Origin: an uncultured Caryophanales bacterium
GTDB lineage: Bacteria > Bacillota_I > Bacilli_A > RFN20 > CAG-826
NCBI GenBank assembly: GCA_946403545.1
Contig: CAMJAG010000032.1
Location: 1 to 11,656 of the forward strand
Reading direction: 5' to 3'
Length of the DNA: 11,656 bases
Positions 1 to 6,931 of this stretch are shown here, piece by piece. The translations under genes were made by a program, and so were the position numbers. Below the pieces are notes generated by a model. It had not been told where the DNA came from. It saw nothing but the letters and a program-made list of their open reading frames with translations, and ran no database searches. Each line of letters starts with the position of its first letter. Position 1 is the stretch's first letter.

Positions 1-1900
1 CTTCTTCTTGTGGTAAGAATTCATGTAGTGGTGGGTCTAATAAACGAACGTTAACATTGAATGGTAACATTGTTTCATATAATGCTTCGAAGTCTGCTTG
101 TTGCATTGGTTCGATTTCTGCTAAAGCAGCTTCACGATCTTCGACTTTATCAGCAAGAATCATTTTTCTCATAGAGAAGATTCTGTCTTTAGCGAAGAAC
201 ATGTGTTCTGTACGGCATAAGCCAATACCTTCAGCACCGAAGATTTTTGCTTGTTTAGCATCTCTTGGTGTGTCAGCGTTTGTACGAACGTGGAGTTGTC
301 TATATTGATCAACCCAGCCCATTAATCTACCGAAGTAGCCTGCTGTTAAGTCTGGTTCAACAGTCTTAATAGCGCCTTCGTAAACTTTACCAGTAGAGCC
401 GTCTAATGATAAGACGTCTTTGTCTGTATAAACTTTACCTTCAATAGTGACTGTACGTTTTTCTTCATCAATAATTGCAGCGGAGCAACCACAGACACAG
501 CATTTACCCATACCACGAGCAACGACTGCTGCGTGAGATGTCATACCACCGCGCATTGTGAGAATACCTTGAGCTGCGACCATACCGACGATATCTTCTG
601 GAGATGTTTCAGCACGGACTAAGATAACTTTTTCACCTGCTGCTTTACGAGCTTGTGCTTCTTCAGCAGTGAATGCGATAGCACCTGTACCTGCACCAGG
701 ACCTGCTGCTAAGCCAGTTGCGATTGGTTTTGCATTCTTTAATTCATCTTTATCAAAACCTGGTAATAAGAGTTTATCGAAGGAGACAGGATCCATACGG
801 AGAACTGCTTCTTTTTCATCGATAACGCCTTCATCAACGAGGTCACATGCAATCTTTAATGCTGCTGCTGGAGTTCTCTTACCATTTCTTGTTTGTAAGA
901 AATATAATTTACCTTCTTCAACAGTGAATTCCATGTCTTGCATGTCTTTGTAGTGAGCTTCCATCTTTGTGATAGTGTCAACGAATTGTTTGTAGACATC
1001 TGGCATACGTGCTTTGAGTTCTTCGATGTGAAGTGGTGTACGAATACCAGCAACGACGTCTTCACCTTGTGCGTTTGGTAAGTATTCAGCAGAAATTGCT
1101 TTTTCACCTGTACCTGGGTTACGTGAGAATGCAACACCTGTACCGGATGTTTCGCCTTTGTTACCGAAAGCCATTGATTGAACGTTAACAGCAGTACCCC
1201 AAGAATATGGAATGGAGTACATTTGTCTGTAAGTGTTAGCTCTTGGGTTGTCCCAGCTTCTAAAGACTGCTGCGACAGCTTCCATTAATTGAACCTTTGG
1301 ATCTGTTGGGAATTCTTCACCAAATGTTTCTTTATAGTAAGCTTTGTATCTCTTAACTAAATCTTTTAATTGTTCTGTTGTAACTTCTGTATCGAGTTTG
1401 TATCCGTTTGCTTTCTTTAAATCATCAAGCATTTTGTCCATTGCATCACGTGGGTGACCCTTTGCGATGTTTGTGAACATTAAGATAAATCTACGATAGG
1501 AGTCCATTGCAAATCTTTCATTGCCTGTTTCTCTTGCTAAAGCTGCTGCTGTGACATCATTTAAACCTAAGTTTAAGATTGTGTCCATCATACCTGGCAT
1601 AGATACTCTAGCGCCACTTCTAACGGAAACTAATAATGGGTTTTTATCTCCACCAAAATTTTTGCCTGTTTTCTTTTCAATACCTGCGACTGCGTCGAAA
1701 ATTGCTTTTCTAACATATTCAGGAATCATCTTGCCGCTATCATAGTATAATGTGCAAGCTTCTGTTGTAATTGTGAAACCTTCTGGAACTGGGACTCCGA
1801 TGTGGCTCATTTCTGCTAAACCAGCACCTTTACCACCTAAGAGTTCTTTTCCTAAACCATAGGCTTCTTCGAACGGATAAACATATCTTTTATCTGCCAT
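1..1900 (-). CDS. ppdK: Pyruvate, phosphate dikinase (N-terminal 633 codons, cut by window edge)
   Basis: Interconverts pyruvate, ATP and phosphate with phosphoenolpyruvate, AMP and pyrophosphate in the cytosol; in fermentative bacteria it often replaces or complements pyruvate kinase. Reading the minus strand from 1900 gives MADKRYVYPFEEAYG and an open frame to the edge. Residues about 1-340 are the ATP-grasp nucleotide-binding domain, with VRSGA at 93-97 followed by the MPGMMDT signature. The swivelling phosphohistidine domain contains TSHAAVVARGMG with the catalytic His at residue 456 and the Thr two residues before it, matching the family (His455 in the Clostridium symbiosum enzyme). GLCRTEHMFF, with Arg563, opens the C-terminal pyruvate/PEP barrel, most of which, with the catalytic Cys, lies outside the window. 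The family is about 875 residues, so roughly a quarter is missing. The start is fixed by AGGAGG six bases upstream. It is transcribed divergently from the FGGY kinase gene. No PPDK regulatory protein gene is visible. Confidence 0.97.
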   Translation of the reverse strand, partial: MADKRYVYPFEEAYGLGKELLGGKGAGLAEMSHIGVPVPEGFTITTEACTLYYDSGKMIPEYVRKAIFDAVAGIEKKTGKNFGGDKNPLLVSVRSGARVSMPGMMDTILNLGLNDVTAAALARETGNERFAMDSYRRFILMFTNIAKGHPRDAMDKMLDDLKKANGYKLDTEVTTEQLKDLVKRYKAYYKETFGEEFPTDPKVQLMEAVAAVFRSWDNPRANTYRQMYSIPYSWGTAVNVQSMAFGNKGETSGTGVAFSRNPGTGEKAISAEYLPNAQGEDVVAGIRTPLHIEELKARMPDVYKQFVDTITKMEAHYKDMQDMEFTVEEGKLYFLQTRNGKRTPAAALKIACDLVDEGVIDEKEAVLRMDPVSFDKLLLPGFDKDELKNAKPIATGLAAGPGAGTGAIAFTAEEAQARKAAGEKVILVRAETSPEDIVGMVAAQGILTMRGGMTSHAAVVARGMGKCCVCGCSAAIIDEEKRTVTIEGKVYTDKDVLSLDGSTGKVYEGAIKTVEPDLTAGYFGRLMGWVDQYRQLHVRTNADTPRDAKQAKIFGAEGIGLCRTEHMFFAKDRIFSMRKMILADKVEDREAALAEIEPMQQADFEALYETMLPFNVNVRLLDPPLHEFLPQEE

Positions 1901-1906
1901 AATTTT

Positions 1907-1912
1907 CCTCCT
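1907..1912 (-). promoter_or_regulatory. Ribosome binding site of ppdK
   Basis: The minus strand reads AGGAGG, six bases before the ATG at 1900. This is a perfect Shine-Dalgarno match and the strongest translation signal in the window, consistent with a highly expressed glycolytic enzyme. It fixes the ppdK start. Confidence 0.85.
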
Positions 1913-1923
1913 AATGGGCATAT

Positions 1924-1948
1924 GGTGAGTCGTATAGTTTTTCTCACC
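1924..1948 (-). promoter_or_regulatory. Hairpin in the ppdK 5' leader
   Basis: GGTGAG (1924-1929) and CTCACC (1943-1948) are perfect 6-base inverted arms around a 13-base loop. They sit 11 bases upstream of the ppdK Shine-Dalgarno, inside the leader predicted from the -10 box at 1963-1958. There is no U-run after it on the minus strand, so it is not a terminator. It could be a leader stem affecting mRNA stability or translation, or a DNA operator just downstream of the promoter. The function is inferred. Confidence 0.4.
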
Positions 1949-1957
1949 GCAAGTAAA

Positions 1958-1966
1958 ATCTTACCA
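1958..1966 (-). promoter_or_regulatory. Candidate extended -10 promoter of ppdK
   Basis: The minus strand reads TGGTAAGAT (1966-1958): a TG-n motif followed by TAAGAT, five of six bases matching TATAAT. No convincing -35 lies 16-18 bases upstream, which is tolerated by extended -10 promoters. Transcription would start near 1951, giving a leader of about 50 bases that includes the hairpin at 1924-1948. Assigned by eye only. Confidence 0.4.
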
Positions 1967-1990
1967 TACACACGCGTAATTGGGTATAAT
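1961..1990 (+). promoter_or_regulatory. Candidate promoter of the FGGY kinase gene
   Basis: A perfect TATAAT at 1985-1990 follows TTACCA (1961-1966, four of six matches to TTGACA) with an 18-base spacer. Transcription would start near 1997, leaving a leader of about 135 bases before the preferred kinase start at 2133. The -35 overlaps the ppdK extended -10 on the other strand, so polymerases for the two genes could hardly bind together. Confidence 0.45.
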
Positions 1991-2035
1991 TTTGTAAACA
2001 AAATAGAAAAATCACATGGTTTATGTTTTAAAAAT

Positions 2036-2062
2036 TAGACAATTTTAAAATAAATTTGTCTA
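2036..2062. repeat. Inverted repeat TAGACAA-N13-TTGTCTA
   Basis: Perfect 7-base arms TAGACAA (2036-2042) and TTGTCTA (2056-2062) flank a 13-base AT-only spacer containing the palindrome TTTTAAAA (2043-2050). Arm centres lie about two helical turns apart, as in operators for dimeric repressors. The repeat lies between the predicted kinase promoter and the gene, so it could be a roadblock operator or an RNA hairpin in the leader. No regulator gene is present in the window to match it. Confidence 0.4.
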
Positions 2063-2117
2063 GTAACTAAACGAGAAAAATCATTAATCAACTTATTAGA
2101 AAATGGGTAAACTATAT

Positions 2118-2124
2118 GTGAGGT
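2118..2124 (+). promoter_or_regulatory. Ribosome binding site deciding the FGGY kinase start
   Basis: GTGAGGT at 2118-2124 lies eight bases before the ATG at 2133. The ATG at 2103, in the same frame, has no Shine-Dalgarno match upstream. The family motif DFGT also falls at the usual depth (residues 11-14) when translation starts at 2133, so 2133 is preferred. Confidence 0.55.
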
Positions 2125-2132
2125 ATGAGGCT

Positions 2133-3683
2133 ATGGCAAATGATTCATTAGTTTTAACTTTAGACTTTGGAACGCAATCAGTTCGTTCCGCTTTAGTGGA
2201 TAAAAAAGGAAACATTGTTTCTCTTGTTAAAAAACCATATGATCCAGTTTATCGTTCTCCTAAAAAAGGATATGTAGAACAAGATGCTGATTTTTATTGG
2301 GAATACGCTAAAGAAGTACTTACAAATTTATGCAAAGACAACAAAGATAAACTCGATAAGGTTATAGGTGCAACAGTCACTACTTTTAGAGATACATCTG
2401 TTCAACTTGATAAAGATTTAAAACCTATTAGACCATGTATCCTTTGGTTAGACCAAAGAATGGCTAAAGCAAGTGAAAAGATTCCTGGATTATATAATTT
2501 CTTATTTGCTTTAGTGGGTATGAAAGACACAATTGTTCTCAATAGAAGAAGAACAGTTGCACATTGGTTAAAAGAAAACGAACCTGAAACATGGAAGAAA
2601 ACCTATAAATACGTCAATATTTCGACCTATTTAGTATATAAATTAACTGGTAATCTAGTGGACTCTGCTGCTAGTATGACAGGACACTATCCAATTAACT
2701 TTAAAAAGAGAGCTTGGTATAAAGAAGGCGCTATGAAAGGATGCATTTTTGGCATTCCTCAAAAAATGCTTCCTGAATTAAAACAACCTGGCGAAGTATT
2801 AGGAATTATTTCTGATGCTTTAGCAGATGAAGTTGGCTTACCACATGGAATTAAATTAATTGCTACCGGTAGTGATAAAGGAAATGAAACAATTGGTTTA
2901 GGTGCTTTAGATAGCACTGTTGGTGCACTTTCTTATGGAACTGCATGCACAATTGAAGTCAGTAATAAAAAATATCATGAACCAGAACCATTCTTACCAG
3001 CGTATGCTGCAAGTGTTCCGGGTTGGTATAACATGGAAGTCCAAATCTATCGTGGATATTGGATGTTAACTTGGTTCTATAAAGAATTCGCTAACGAATT
3101 ATTAGATGAAGCAAAGATTCAAAAAATCGCAGTGGAAGAATTATTGAATAAATCGTTAGAACTTATCCCTCCAGGAAGTGATGGATTAGTTTTACAACCA
3201 TATTGGGGACCTGGTTTACGTAGACCTTTAGCAAAAGGTGCAATTATAGGATTCTCTGATGTTCATACAAGAAACCATATGTATAGAGCAATTATTGAAG
3301 GCATTGCTTATGCATTAAGAGAAGGTCTTGAAGGAATTGAGAAATCTCAACATAAGAAAGTTAAATCATTAAGAATCTCTGGTGGTGGATCTATGTCTGA
3401 AGCAATTTGCCAAATTACTGCAGATATTTTCGGAAGACCTGTTTCAAGAGTACAAACTTATGAAACCACTACACTAGGTGCTGCTATTGCAACATTTACT
3501 GCTTTAGGAGAATTTGAAAACATTGATGAAGCTATTAAAGCGATGTCACATGAAGGCAAAACCTTCCTTCCAAATCCTGAAGCAAATAAGGAATATAACA
3601 AACTATACAAAAAGGTATATTTGAAGATGTTCCCTGAACTTAAAAATTCATATAAAGCGTTAAATATATTTAACAGAAGATAA
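2133..3683 (+). CDS. FGGY-family carbohydrate kinase
   Basis: Cytosolic kinase that transfers the ATP gamma-phosphate to a sugar or polyol; the family includes xylulo-, ribulo-, glycero- and gluconokinases, and the substrate here is not identifiable. From 2133 it is 516 residues, a normal family length; starting at 2103 would add ten residues unlikely to be translated. Visible are the N-terminal phosphate-binding DFGTQSVRSALVD (from residue 11), WLDQRM in the first actin-like domain, GSDKGNE with Asp248 as the probable catalytic base, and the C-terminal nucleotide-binding GGGSMSEA (417-424) followed by ETTTLGAAI. The layout resembles xylulokinase-like members, but the usual substrate-loop residues could not be matched. 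It is divergent from ppdK, and 36 bases separate it from the ATP-grasp gene, with no terminator between them. Confidence 0.9.
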   Translation: MANDSLVLTLDFGTQSVRSALVDKKGNIVSLVKKPYDPVYRSPKKGYVEQDADFYWEYAKEVLTNLCKDNKDKLDKVIGATVTTFRDTSVQLDKDLKPIRPCILWLDQRMAKASEKIPGLYNFLFALVGMKDTIVLNRRRTVAHWLKENEPETWKKTYKYVNISTYLVYKLTGNLVDSAASMTGHYPINFKKRAWYKEGAMKGCIFGIPQKMLPELKQPGEVLGIISDALADEVGLPHGIKLIATGSDKGNETIGLGALDSTVGALSYGTACTIEVSNKKYHEPEPFLPAYAASVPGWYNMEVQIYRGYWMLTWFYKEFANELLDEAKIQKIAVEELLNKSLELIPPGSDGLVLQPYWGPGLRRPLAKGAIIGFSDVHTRNHMYRAIIEGIAYALREGLEGIEKSQHKKVKSLRISGGGSMSEAICQITADIFGRPVSRVQTYETTTLGAAIATFTALGEFENIDEAIKAMSHEGKTFLPNPEANKEYNKLYKKVYLKMFPELKNSYKALNIFNRR

Positions 3684-3701
3684 AAAAACGAGTATGATAA
3701 T

Positions 3702-3712
3702 TGCTATATATT
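3702..3712 (+). promoter_or_regulatory. Candidate leaderless extended -10 promoter before the CarB-like gene
   Basis: TGCTATATA (3702-3710) is a TG-n-TATATA extended -10, with TATATT as an overlapping alternative ending at 3712. A start site about seven bases downstream falls at 3717-3720, on or next to the ATG at 3720. There is no Shine-Dalgarno match before that ATG. Read together, these suggest a leaderless transcript, though read-through from the kinase gene is equally possible. Confidence 0.35.
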
Positions 3713-3719
3713 AACAATT

Positions 3720-4919
3720 ATGAAGAACTTCGTTTTAATCTCTCCACATTTTCCTGAAACTTATTACCAATTCGCAAAAGCTTTGAAAAAAGTTGGTTTT
3801 AGAGTACTTGCAATTGGGGATTGCTCCTTTGGAGACCTTAGACAAGAACTTAGAGAAAATGTAGATGAATGGGTACAATGTTCCAATATGGAAAATGTAC
3901 AAAATGAGATTGGTGCTCTTCAATATTTAACTGACAAATATGGTCATATAGATTACTTGGAAAGTAATAATGAATTCTGGTTACATAATGACGCTATTTT
4001 AAGACAATGGTTCAATATTGATACTGGTGTTTGGCCAGAAGAACTTGAATCTTGGCAAAGAAAAAGCAAAATGAAAGAACGCTTTATCAAAGCAGGCGTC
4101 AAAGTAGCAAAATGGATTAATCCAGATTCAAAAGAAAAGGTATATAAATTTGCTGAAGAAGTTGGTTATCCACTTTTCATCAAGCCAGATATTGGTGTTG
4201 GTGCTTATGGTGATTTCAAAATCAGTAACGCTGATGATATTGAAGCATTCTTTAAAGATAAAACTCCTGGTGTTGATTACATTTGTGAACAATATATTAC
4301 AGGCAATATCGTATCATTCGATGGTATTTGCGACTCAAAGAGTCGTGTTGTTTTCCAAACCTCACATTTCTTCCCACCTTCAGTAGCGGAAGTTGTTAAG
4401 CTAAATAAGGAATTTTTCTACTACACTTTGCCTAGTGTTCCAAAAGATTTAGAGAAAGCTGGTAAGGCTATTGTTAAAGCGTTTGGGTTGAAGAAGAGAT
4501 TCTTCCATTTCGAGTTCTTTAGATTAACTCAAGACATAAAAGACGTGGGTTTTATCGGGGATATTGTAGCGTTAGAAGCAAATATGAGAACTCCTGGCGG
4601 ATACACTCCTGACATGATTAACTTTGCTAATTCAATTAATTGTTACGACCTTTACTCAGAGACAATGATGTTTGATAAAGTTATTACAAAAGATGAATAT
4701 AAACACTACTATTGTGGTTGTGCATCTCGCAGAGATGGTAGATGGTATCAAATCCCAAGTAGTGAAATTCTAAACGAATATTATTACCTCATGTGTATGC
4801 ATGGAAGATATCCAGATGTTTTAGCGGGTGATATGGGTAATGAGTATTTCATTGGAAAGTTTTCATCGCTTGATGATATGATTGATTTTAGAATCAAAGT
4901 TGAATCTAAGCATGAATAA
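3720..4919 (+). CDS. ATP-grasp carboxylate-amine ligase, CarB-like, substrate unknown
   Basis: Members of this superfamily use ATP to activate a carboxylate as an acyl-phosphate and join it to an amine or thiol. The 399 residues begin with a Rossmann-like pre-ATP-grasp segment (KNFVLISPHFPETYYQFAKA). The ATP-grasp domain follows, with YPLFIKPDIGVGAYGDF around Lys155 (adenine/phosphate binding and glycine-rich loop), CEQYITG, and the metal-binding EANMRTPGGY with Glu286 and Asn288. A C-terminal segment of about 85 residues rich in Tyr and Cys (YYCGCASRRDGRWY) is not part of the core fold and may shape the substrate pocket. It is not a carbamoyl-phosphate synthase: it has a single ATP-grasp unit and is far too short. 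The preceding gap lacks a ribosome site. Its stop overlaps the start of the 47-residue gene, implying joint translation with that gene and the DUF3737 gene. Confidence 0.85.
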   Translation: MKNFVLISPHFPETYYQFAKALKKVGFRVLAIGDCSFGDLRQELRENVDEWVQCSNMENVQNEIGALQYLTDKYGHIDYLESNNEFWLHNDAILRQWFNIDTGVWPEELESWQRKSKMKERFIKAGVKVAKWINPDSKEKVYKFAEEVGYPLFIKPDIGVGAYGDFKISNADDIEAFFKDKTPGVDYICEQYITGNIVSFDGICDSKSRVVFQTSHFFPPSVAEVVKLNKEFFYYTLPSVPKDLEKAGKAIVKAFGLKKRFFHFEFFRLTQDIKDVGFIGDIVALEANMRTPGGYTPDMINFANSINCYDLYSETMMFDKVITKDEYKHYYCGCASRRDGRWYQIPSSEILNEYYYLMCMHGRYPDVLAGDMGNEYFIGKFSSLDDMIDFRIKVESKHE

Positions 4920-5055
4920 CTATTTAAAAAAGAAAAAGAGATCTCGCTACATGACTGGCGAGGACATAGATATGTTCCGCGAAAGGGAACAAGAACAAAG
5001 ACAAAAGCGCGATCAGAAAGATAACATTTGTGATACGCACATTGATGGAGCTTAA
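4912..5055 (+). CDS. Small highly charged protein of 47 residues, unrecognised
   Basis: Not recognised. The frame opens at ATG 4912, overlapping the preceding ATP-grasp stop by eight bases (ATGAATAA), and ends at TAA 5053-5055, two bases before the DUF3737 ATG. It thus fills the whole gap between two real genes, which is strong positional support. The product starts MNNYLKKKKRSRYMTGEDID and continues with a helical, alternately acidic and basic stretch rich in Arg, Glu, Gln and Lys, then ends DNICDTHIDGA. It has no signal peptide or membrane segment, and one Cys. The basic head and charged helix could bind RNA, membrane or a protein partner, but nothing identifies which. An internal ATG at 4951 (MTGEDIDMF) is an alternative start with no better ribosome site. 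Overlap suggests translational coupling to the ligase. Confidence 0.6.
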   Translation: MNNYLKKKKRSRYMTGEDIDMFREREQEQRQKRDQKDNICDTHIDGA

Positions 5056-5057
5056 TA

Positions 5058-5909
5058 ATGCCAAGAAAAATAATTAAAAACGAAATTAGAGATGATGAAA
5101 GAGCATACTATGCTTCTTTTGATACTGATTTTGAAGAGATTACAATTTCTGGTCCTGCTGACGGAGAATCCGCTTGGAAAGAAAGCAAAAATATTAGAGT
5201 AACTAACTCCAATATGTGTTTAAGATACCCATTTTGGCATGTAACTAACCTTAGAATTGAAAATTGTAAATTCGCTGATACTTGCAGAGCGCCTTTCTGG
5301 TATTCAAAAAATATTGGAATGAAAGAGAGCGAAATTAAGGGCGTAAAATCCTTTAGAGAATGTTCCGACATCAAAATTAATCAATGTAAGATTGAAAGCG
5401 AAGAACCATTCTGGAGATGTGCAAACATTACAATAAAAAACACAATTATAAGTGGGTTTTACGGGTTTTTTGAAAGTAGAAATATCCGTTTAAATAATAT
5501 TGGATTTACAGGAAAATATTCCTTCCAATATACAGATGATGTAGAAATTAACGACTCAACGTTAGACACAAAAGATGCATTCTGGCATTCCACAAATGTA
5601 ACCGTTCGAAATTGTGTTGTTAAAGGTGAGTACTTAGGTTGGTATTCTAAAAACCTTACATTAATTAATTGTAAAATCACTGGAACTCAACCATTCTGTT
5701 ATGCAAAAGGTTTAAAACTTATAAATTGCACAATGGAGGGTTGCGATTTAGCGTTTGAATATAGTGAAGTTGATGCAATTATCATAGGAAAAATCGCTTC
5801 AATTAAGAATCCGTTGAAAGGCAAAATCGTTTGCGAACATTGCGATGAATTCATAACAAATGAGAATAATCGAAGCAACGGAGACTTCGAATTAGTAGAA
5901 GTAAACTAA
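5058..5909 (+). CDS. DUF3737 family right-handed beta-helix protein
   Basis: 283 residues recognised as the DUF3737 family, a cytosolic Bacillota family of unknown function. It is built of about ten imperfect rungs of 18-22 residues, each with an aromatic hinge (PFWHVTN, PFWYSKN, PFWRCAN, AFWHSTN, LGWYSKN, PFCYAKG) followed by alternating hydrophobic residues and an Asn-Cys turn (IENC, VRNC, LINC). This periodicity is the mark of a right-handed parallel beta-helix. The family-typical ending is also visible, a DLAFEYSEVDAI stretch then SIKNPLKGKI. No signal peptide or transmembrane segment is present, and no catalytic residues can be assigned. GATGGAG at 5044-5050, seven bases upstream, sets the start. 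It lies two bases after the 47-residue gene and is followed at once by a terminator, so it is probably last in the operon with the CarB-like ligase. Confidence 0.85.
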   Translation: MPRKIIKNEIRDDERAYYASFDTDFEEITISGPADGESAWKESKNIRVTNSNMCLRYPFWHVTNLRIENCKFADTCRAPFWYSKNIGMKESEIKGVKSFRECSDIKINQCKIESEEPFWRCANITIKNTIISGFYGFFESRNIRLNNIGFTGKYSFQYTDDVEINDSTLDTKDAFWHSTNVTVRNCVVKGEYLGWYSKNLTLINCKITGTQPFCYAKGLKLINCTMEGCDLAFEYSEVDAIIIGKIASIKNPLKGKIVCEHCDEFITNENNRSNGDFELVEVN

Positions 5910-5929
5910 AATTAGTTTGCTTTTTCTTT
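5901..5929 (+). terminator. Intrinsic terminator overlapping the DUF3737 stop
   Basis: GTAAACT and AGTTTGC (5901-5907, 5914-5920) form a 7-pair stem with one U-G wobble around AAAATT. They are followed by TTTTTCTTT at 5921-5929. The left arm includes the last two codons and runs into the TAA stop, a common economy in compact genomes. Low-GC stem, so efficiency is uncertain. Confidence 0.65.
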
Positions 5930-5954
5930 ATATGTATGCTTTGATTACTGCATT

Positions 5955-5960
5955 GAGAGG
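5955..5960 (+). promoter_or_regulatory. Ribosome binding site deciding the DegV start
   Basis: GAGAGG at 5955-5960 lies nine bases before the ATG at 5970 but only three before the in-frame ATG at 5964. The first spacing is normal and the second too short, so 5970 (MAKYQIFTDSSSDL) is the better start. This also matches the usual short DegV N-terminus. Confidence 0.55.
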
Positions 5961-5969
5961 TAAATGGAT

Positions 5970-6863
5970 ATGGCAAAATATCAAATTTTCACAGATTCCA
6001 GTTCTGACTTAAGCACTGAGATGAGAAAAGCCAGCAATGTTGACTACTTACACTTCGGTTTAACAGTAGATCAAGAACAATATAATGCTGACTTAGATTG
6101 GAAAGAATATTCAATCGAAGAATTCTATGGTTGGTTAAGCGCTGGAAGAAAATGTAAGACTTCCCTCGTTTCTATGGAAGAATGCTTAAAGAAAATTCGT
6201 CCTTTATTTGAAAAAGGAATCGACGTTATCTTTATCTGCTGTTCATCCAAGTTAACAGGTTCATTACAAGTCTTCAACTTAGCTAAAGAAGAATTATTAG
6301 CTGAATTCCCAGAAAGAAAGATGATTGGTATTGACGCACTTATTTCTTCTCTTGGTTTAGGTTTACTTACATTAGACGCTGCTAAAAAGCGTGATGAAGG
6401 TTTATCTATCGAAGAGTTAGCAGAATGGGTTGAGTCAAACAAGCTCAAATATAACATGTTCGCTACAGTCGATACTTTAAGCTATCTTAGAGCATCAGGT
6501 AGAATCACAGGTGCTAAAGCATTCTTTGGTAACATCATGGGCGTTAAACCAATTTTCATTTCTGATAAACTCGGAAATAACTACACAATTGGAAAAGTTA
6601 AAGGCACAAAGGCTTCTATTGAAGAACTTATTAGATGCACTAAAGAAGCATTTATTCCTGGTGAAACAGATAAGATTCTTATCGGTCACGGTATGTGCTT
6701 AGACAGAGCAGAAAAAATTAAAGCAGGATTAGAAGACCTCGGAGTCCCAATTATCATTACTGATATTGGACCTATCGTTGGTACATCTTGCGGACCTGGT
6801 GTCTTAGCTACATTCTTACGTGGTCCAGTCCCAACTCGCTACGAAGGCGAAGGAAAAGAATAG
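5970..6863 (+). CDS. DegV family fatty-acid-binding protein
   Basis: DegV (FakB-type) proteins bind a fatty acid in the cytosol; the best-studied members present exogenous fatty acids to the kinase FakA, which makes acyl-phosphate for phospholipid synthesis. At 297 residues the length is normal. Diagnostic features are the N-terminal IFTDSSSDL (Asp9, Ser10-12), CCSSKLTGSLQ (91-101), which holds the conserved Ser/Thr residues near the acyl carboxylate, TLSYLRASGRITG with the family Gly-Arg, and IGPIVGTSCGPGVLATF near the C-terminus, corresponding to the usual G.hxGxGxxG(h)h ending. It stands alone, with terminators before and after it. No fakA (DAK-like kinase) is in the window, so whether it is FakB or another DegV paralogue cannot be decided; multiple paralogues are usual. 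Confidence 0.93.
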   Translation: MAKYQIFTDSSSDLSTEMRKASNVDYLHFGLTVDQEQYNADLDWKEYSIEEFYGWLSAGRKCKTSLVSMEECLKKIRPLFEKGIDVIFICCSSKLTGSLQVFNLAKEELLAEFPERKMIGIDALISSLGLGLLTLDAAKKRDEGLSIEELAEWVESNKLKYNMFATVDTLSYLRASGRITGAKAFFGNIMGVKPIFISDKLGNNYTIGKVKGTKASIEELIRCTKEAFIPGETDKILIGHGMCLDRAEKIKAGLEDLGVPIIITDIGPIVGTSCGPGVLATFLRGPVPTRYEGEGKE

Positions 6864-6882
6864 TCAAAAACTAATGAAATAT

Positions 6883-6913
6883 GCACCTCATTTATTGAGG
6901 TGCTTTTTCTTTT
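6883..6913 (+). terminator. Intrinsic terminator after the DegV gene
   Basis: A perfect 8-base stem GCACCTCA (6883-6890) / TGAGGTGC (6896-6903) has a 5-base loop and runs straight into TTTTTCTTTT (6904-6913). It is the clearest rho-independent terminator in the window, and it isolates degV from the ATP-grasp gene that starts 19 bases later. Confidence 0.93.
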
Positions 6914-6920
6914 GTAGTAG

Positions 6921-6928
6921 CATATTTA
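6921..6928 (+). promoter_or_regulatory. Candidate leaderless -10 box before the RimK-like gene
   Basis: Only 18 bases separate the terminator U-run from the ATG at 6932, so the operon promoter must overlap the terminator or lie just after it. CATATT/TATTTA at 6921-6928 is the only -10-like box, and would start transcription at about 6932-6935. No Shine-Dalgarno sequence precedes the ATG. No -35 is recognisable, since this position falls in the terminator stem. Confidence 0.3.
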
Positions 6929-6931
6929 TAT

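Noticed and set aside
57..1745. Several plus-strand frames of 74-94 codons inside ppdK
   Set aside because: They lie antisense to an uninterrupted, fully recognisable PPDK coding sequence, and none has a ribosome site.
2103..2132. Longer start for the sugar kinase at 2103
   Set aside because: No ribosome site precedes it, and the ten extra residues push the conserved DFGT motif deeper than usual; GTGAGGT favours 2133.
5459..5680. Minus-strand frame of 73 codons inside the DUF3737 gene
   Set aside because: Antisense to a gene with clear beta-helix periodicity; no ribosome site.
5058..5840. DUF3737 rungs as a DNA repeat or CRISPR-like array
   Set aside because: The periodicity is at protein level (18-22 residues, degenerate); nucleotide identity between rungs is low and there are no uniform spacers.
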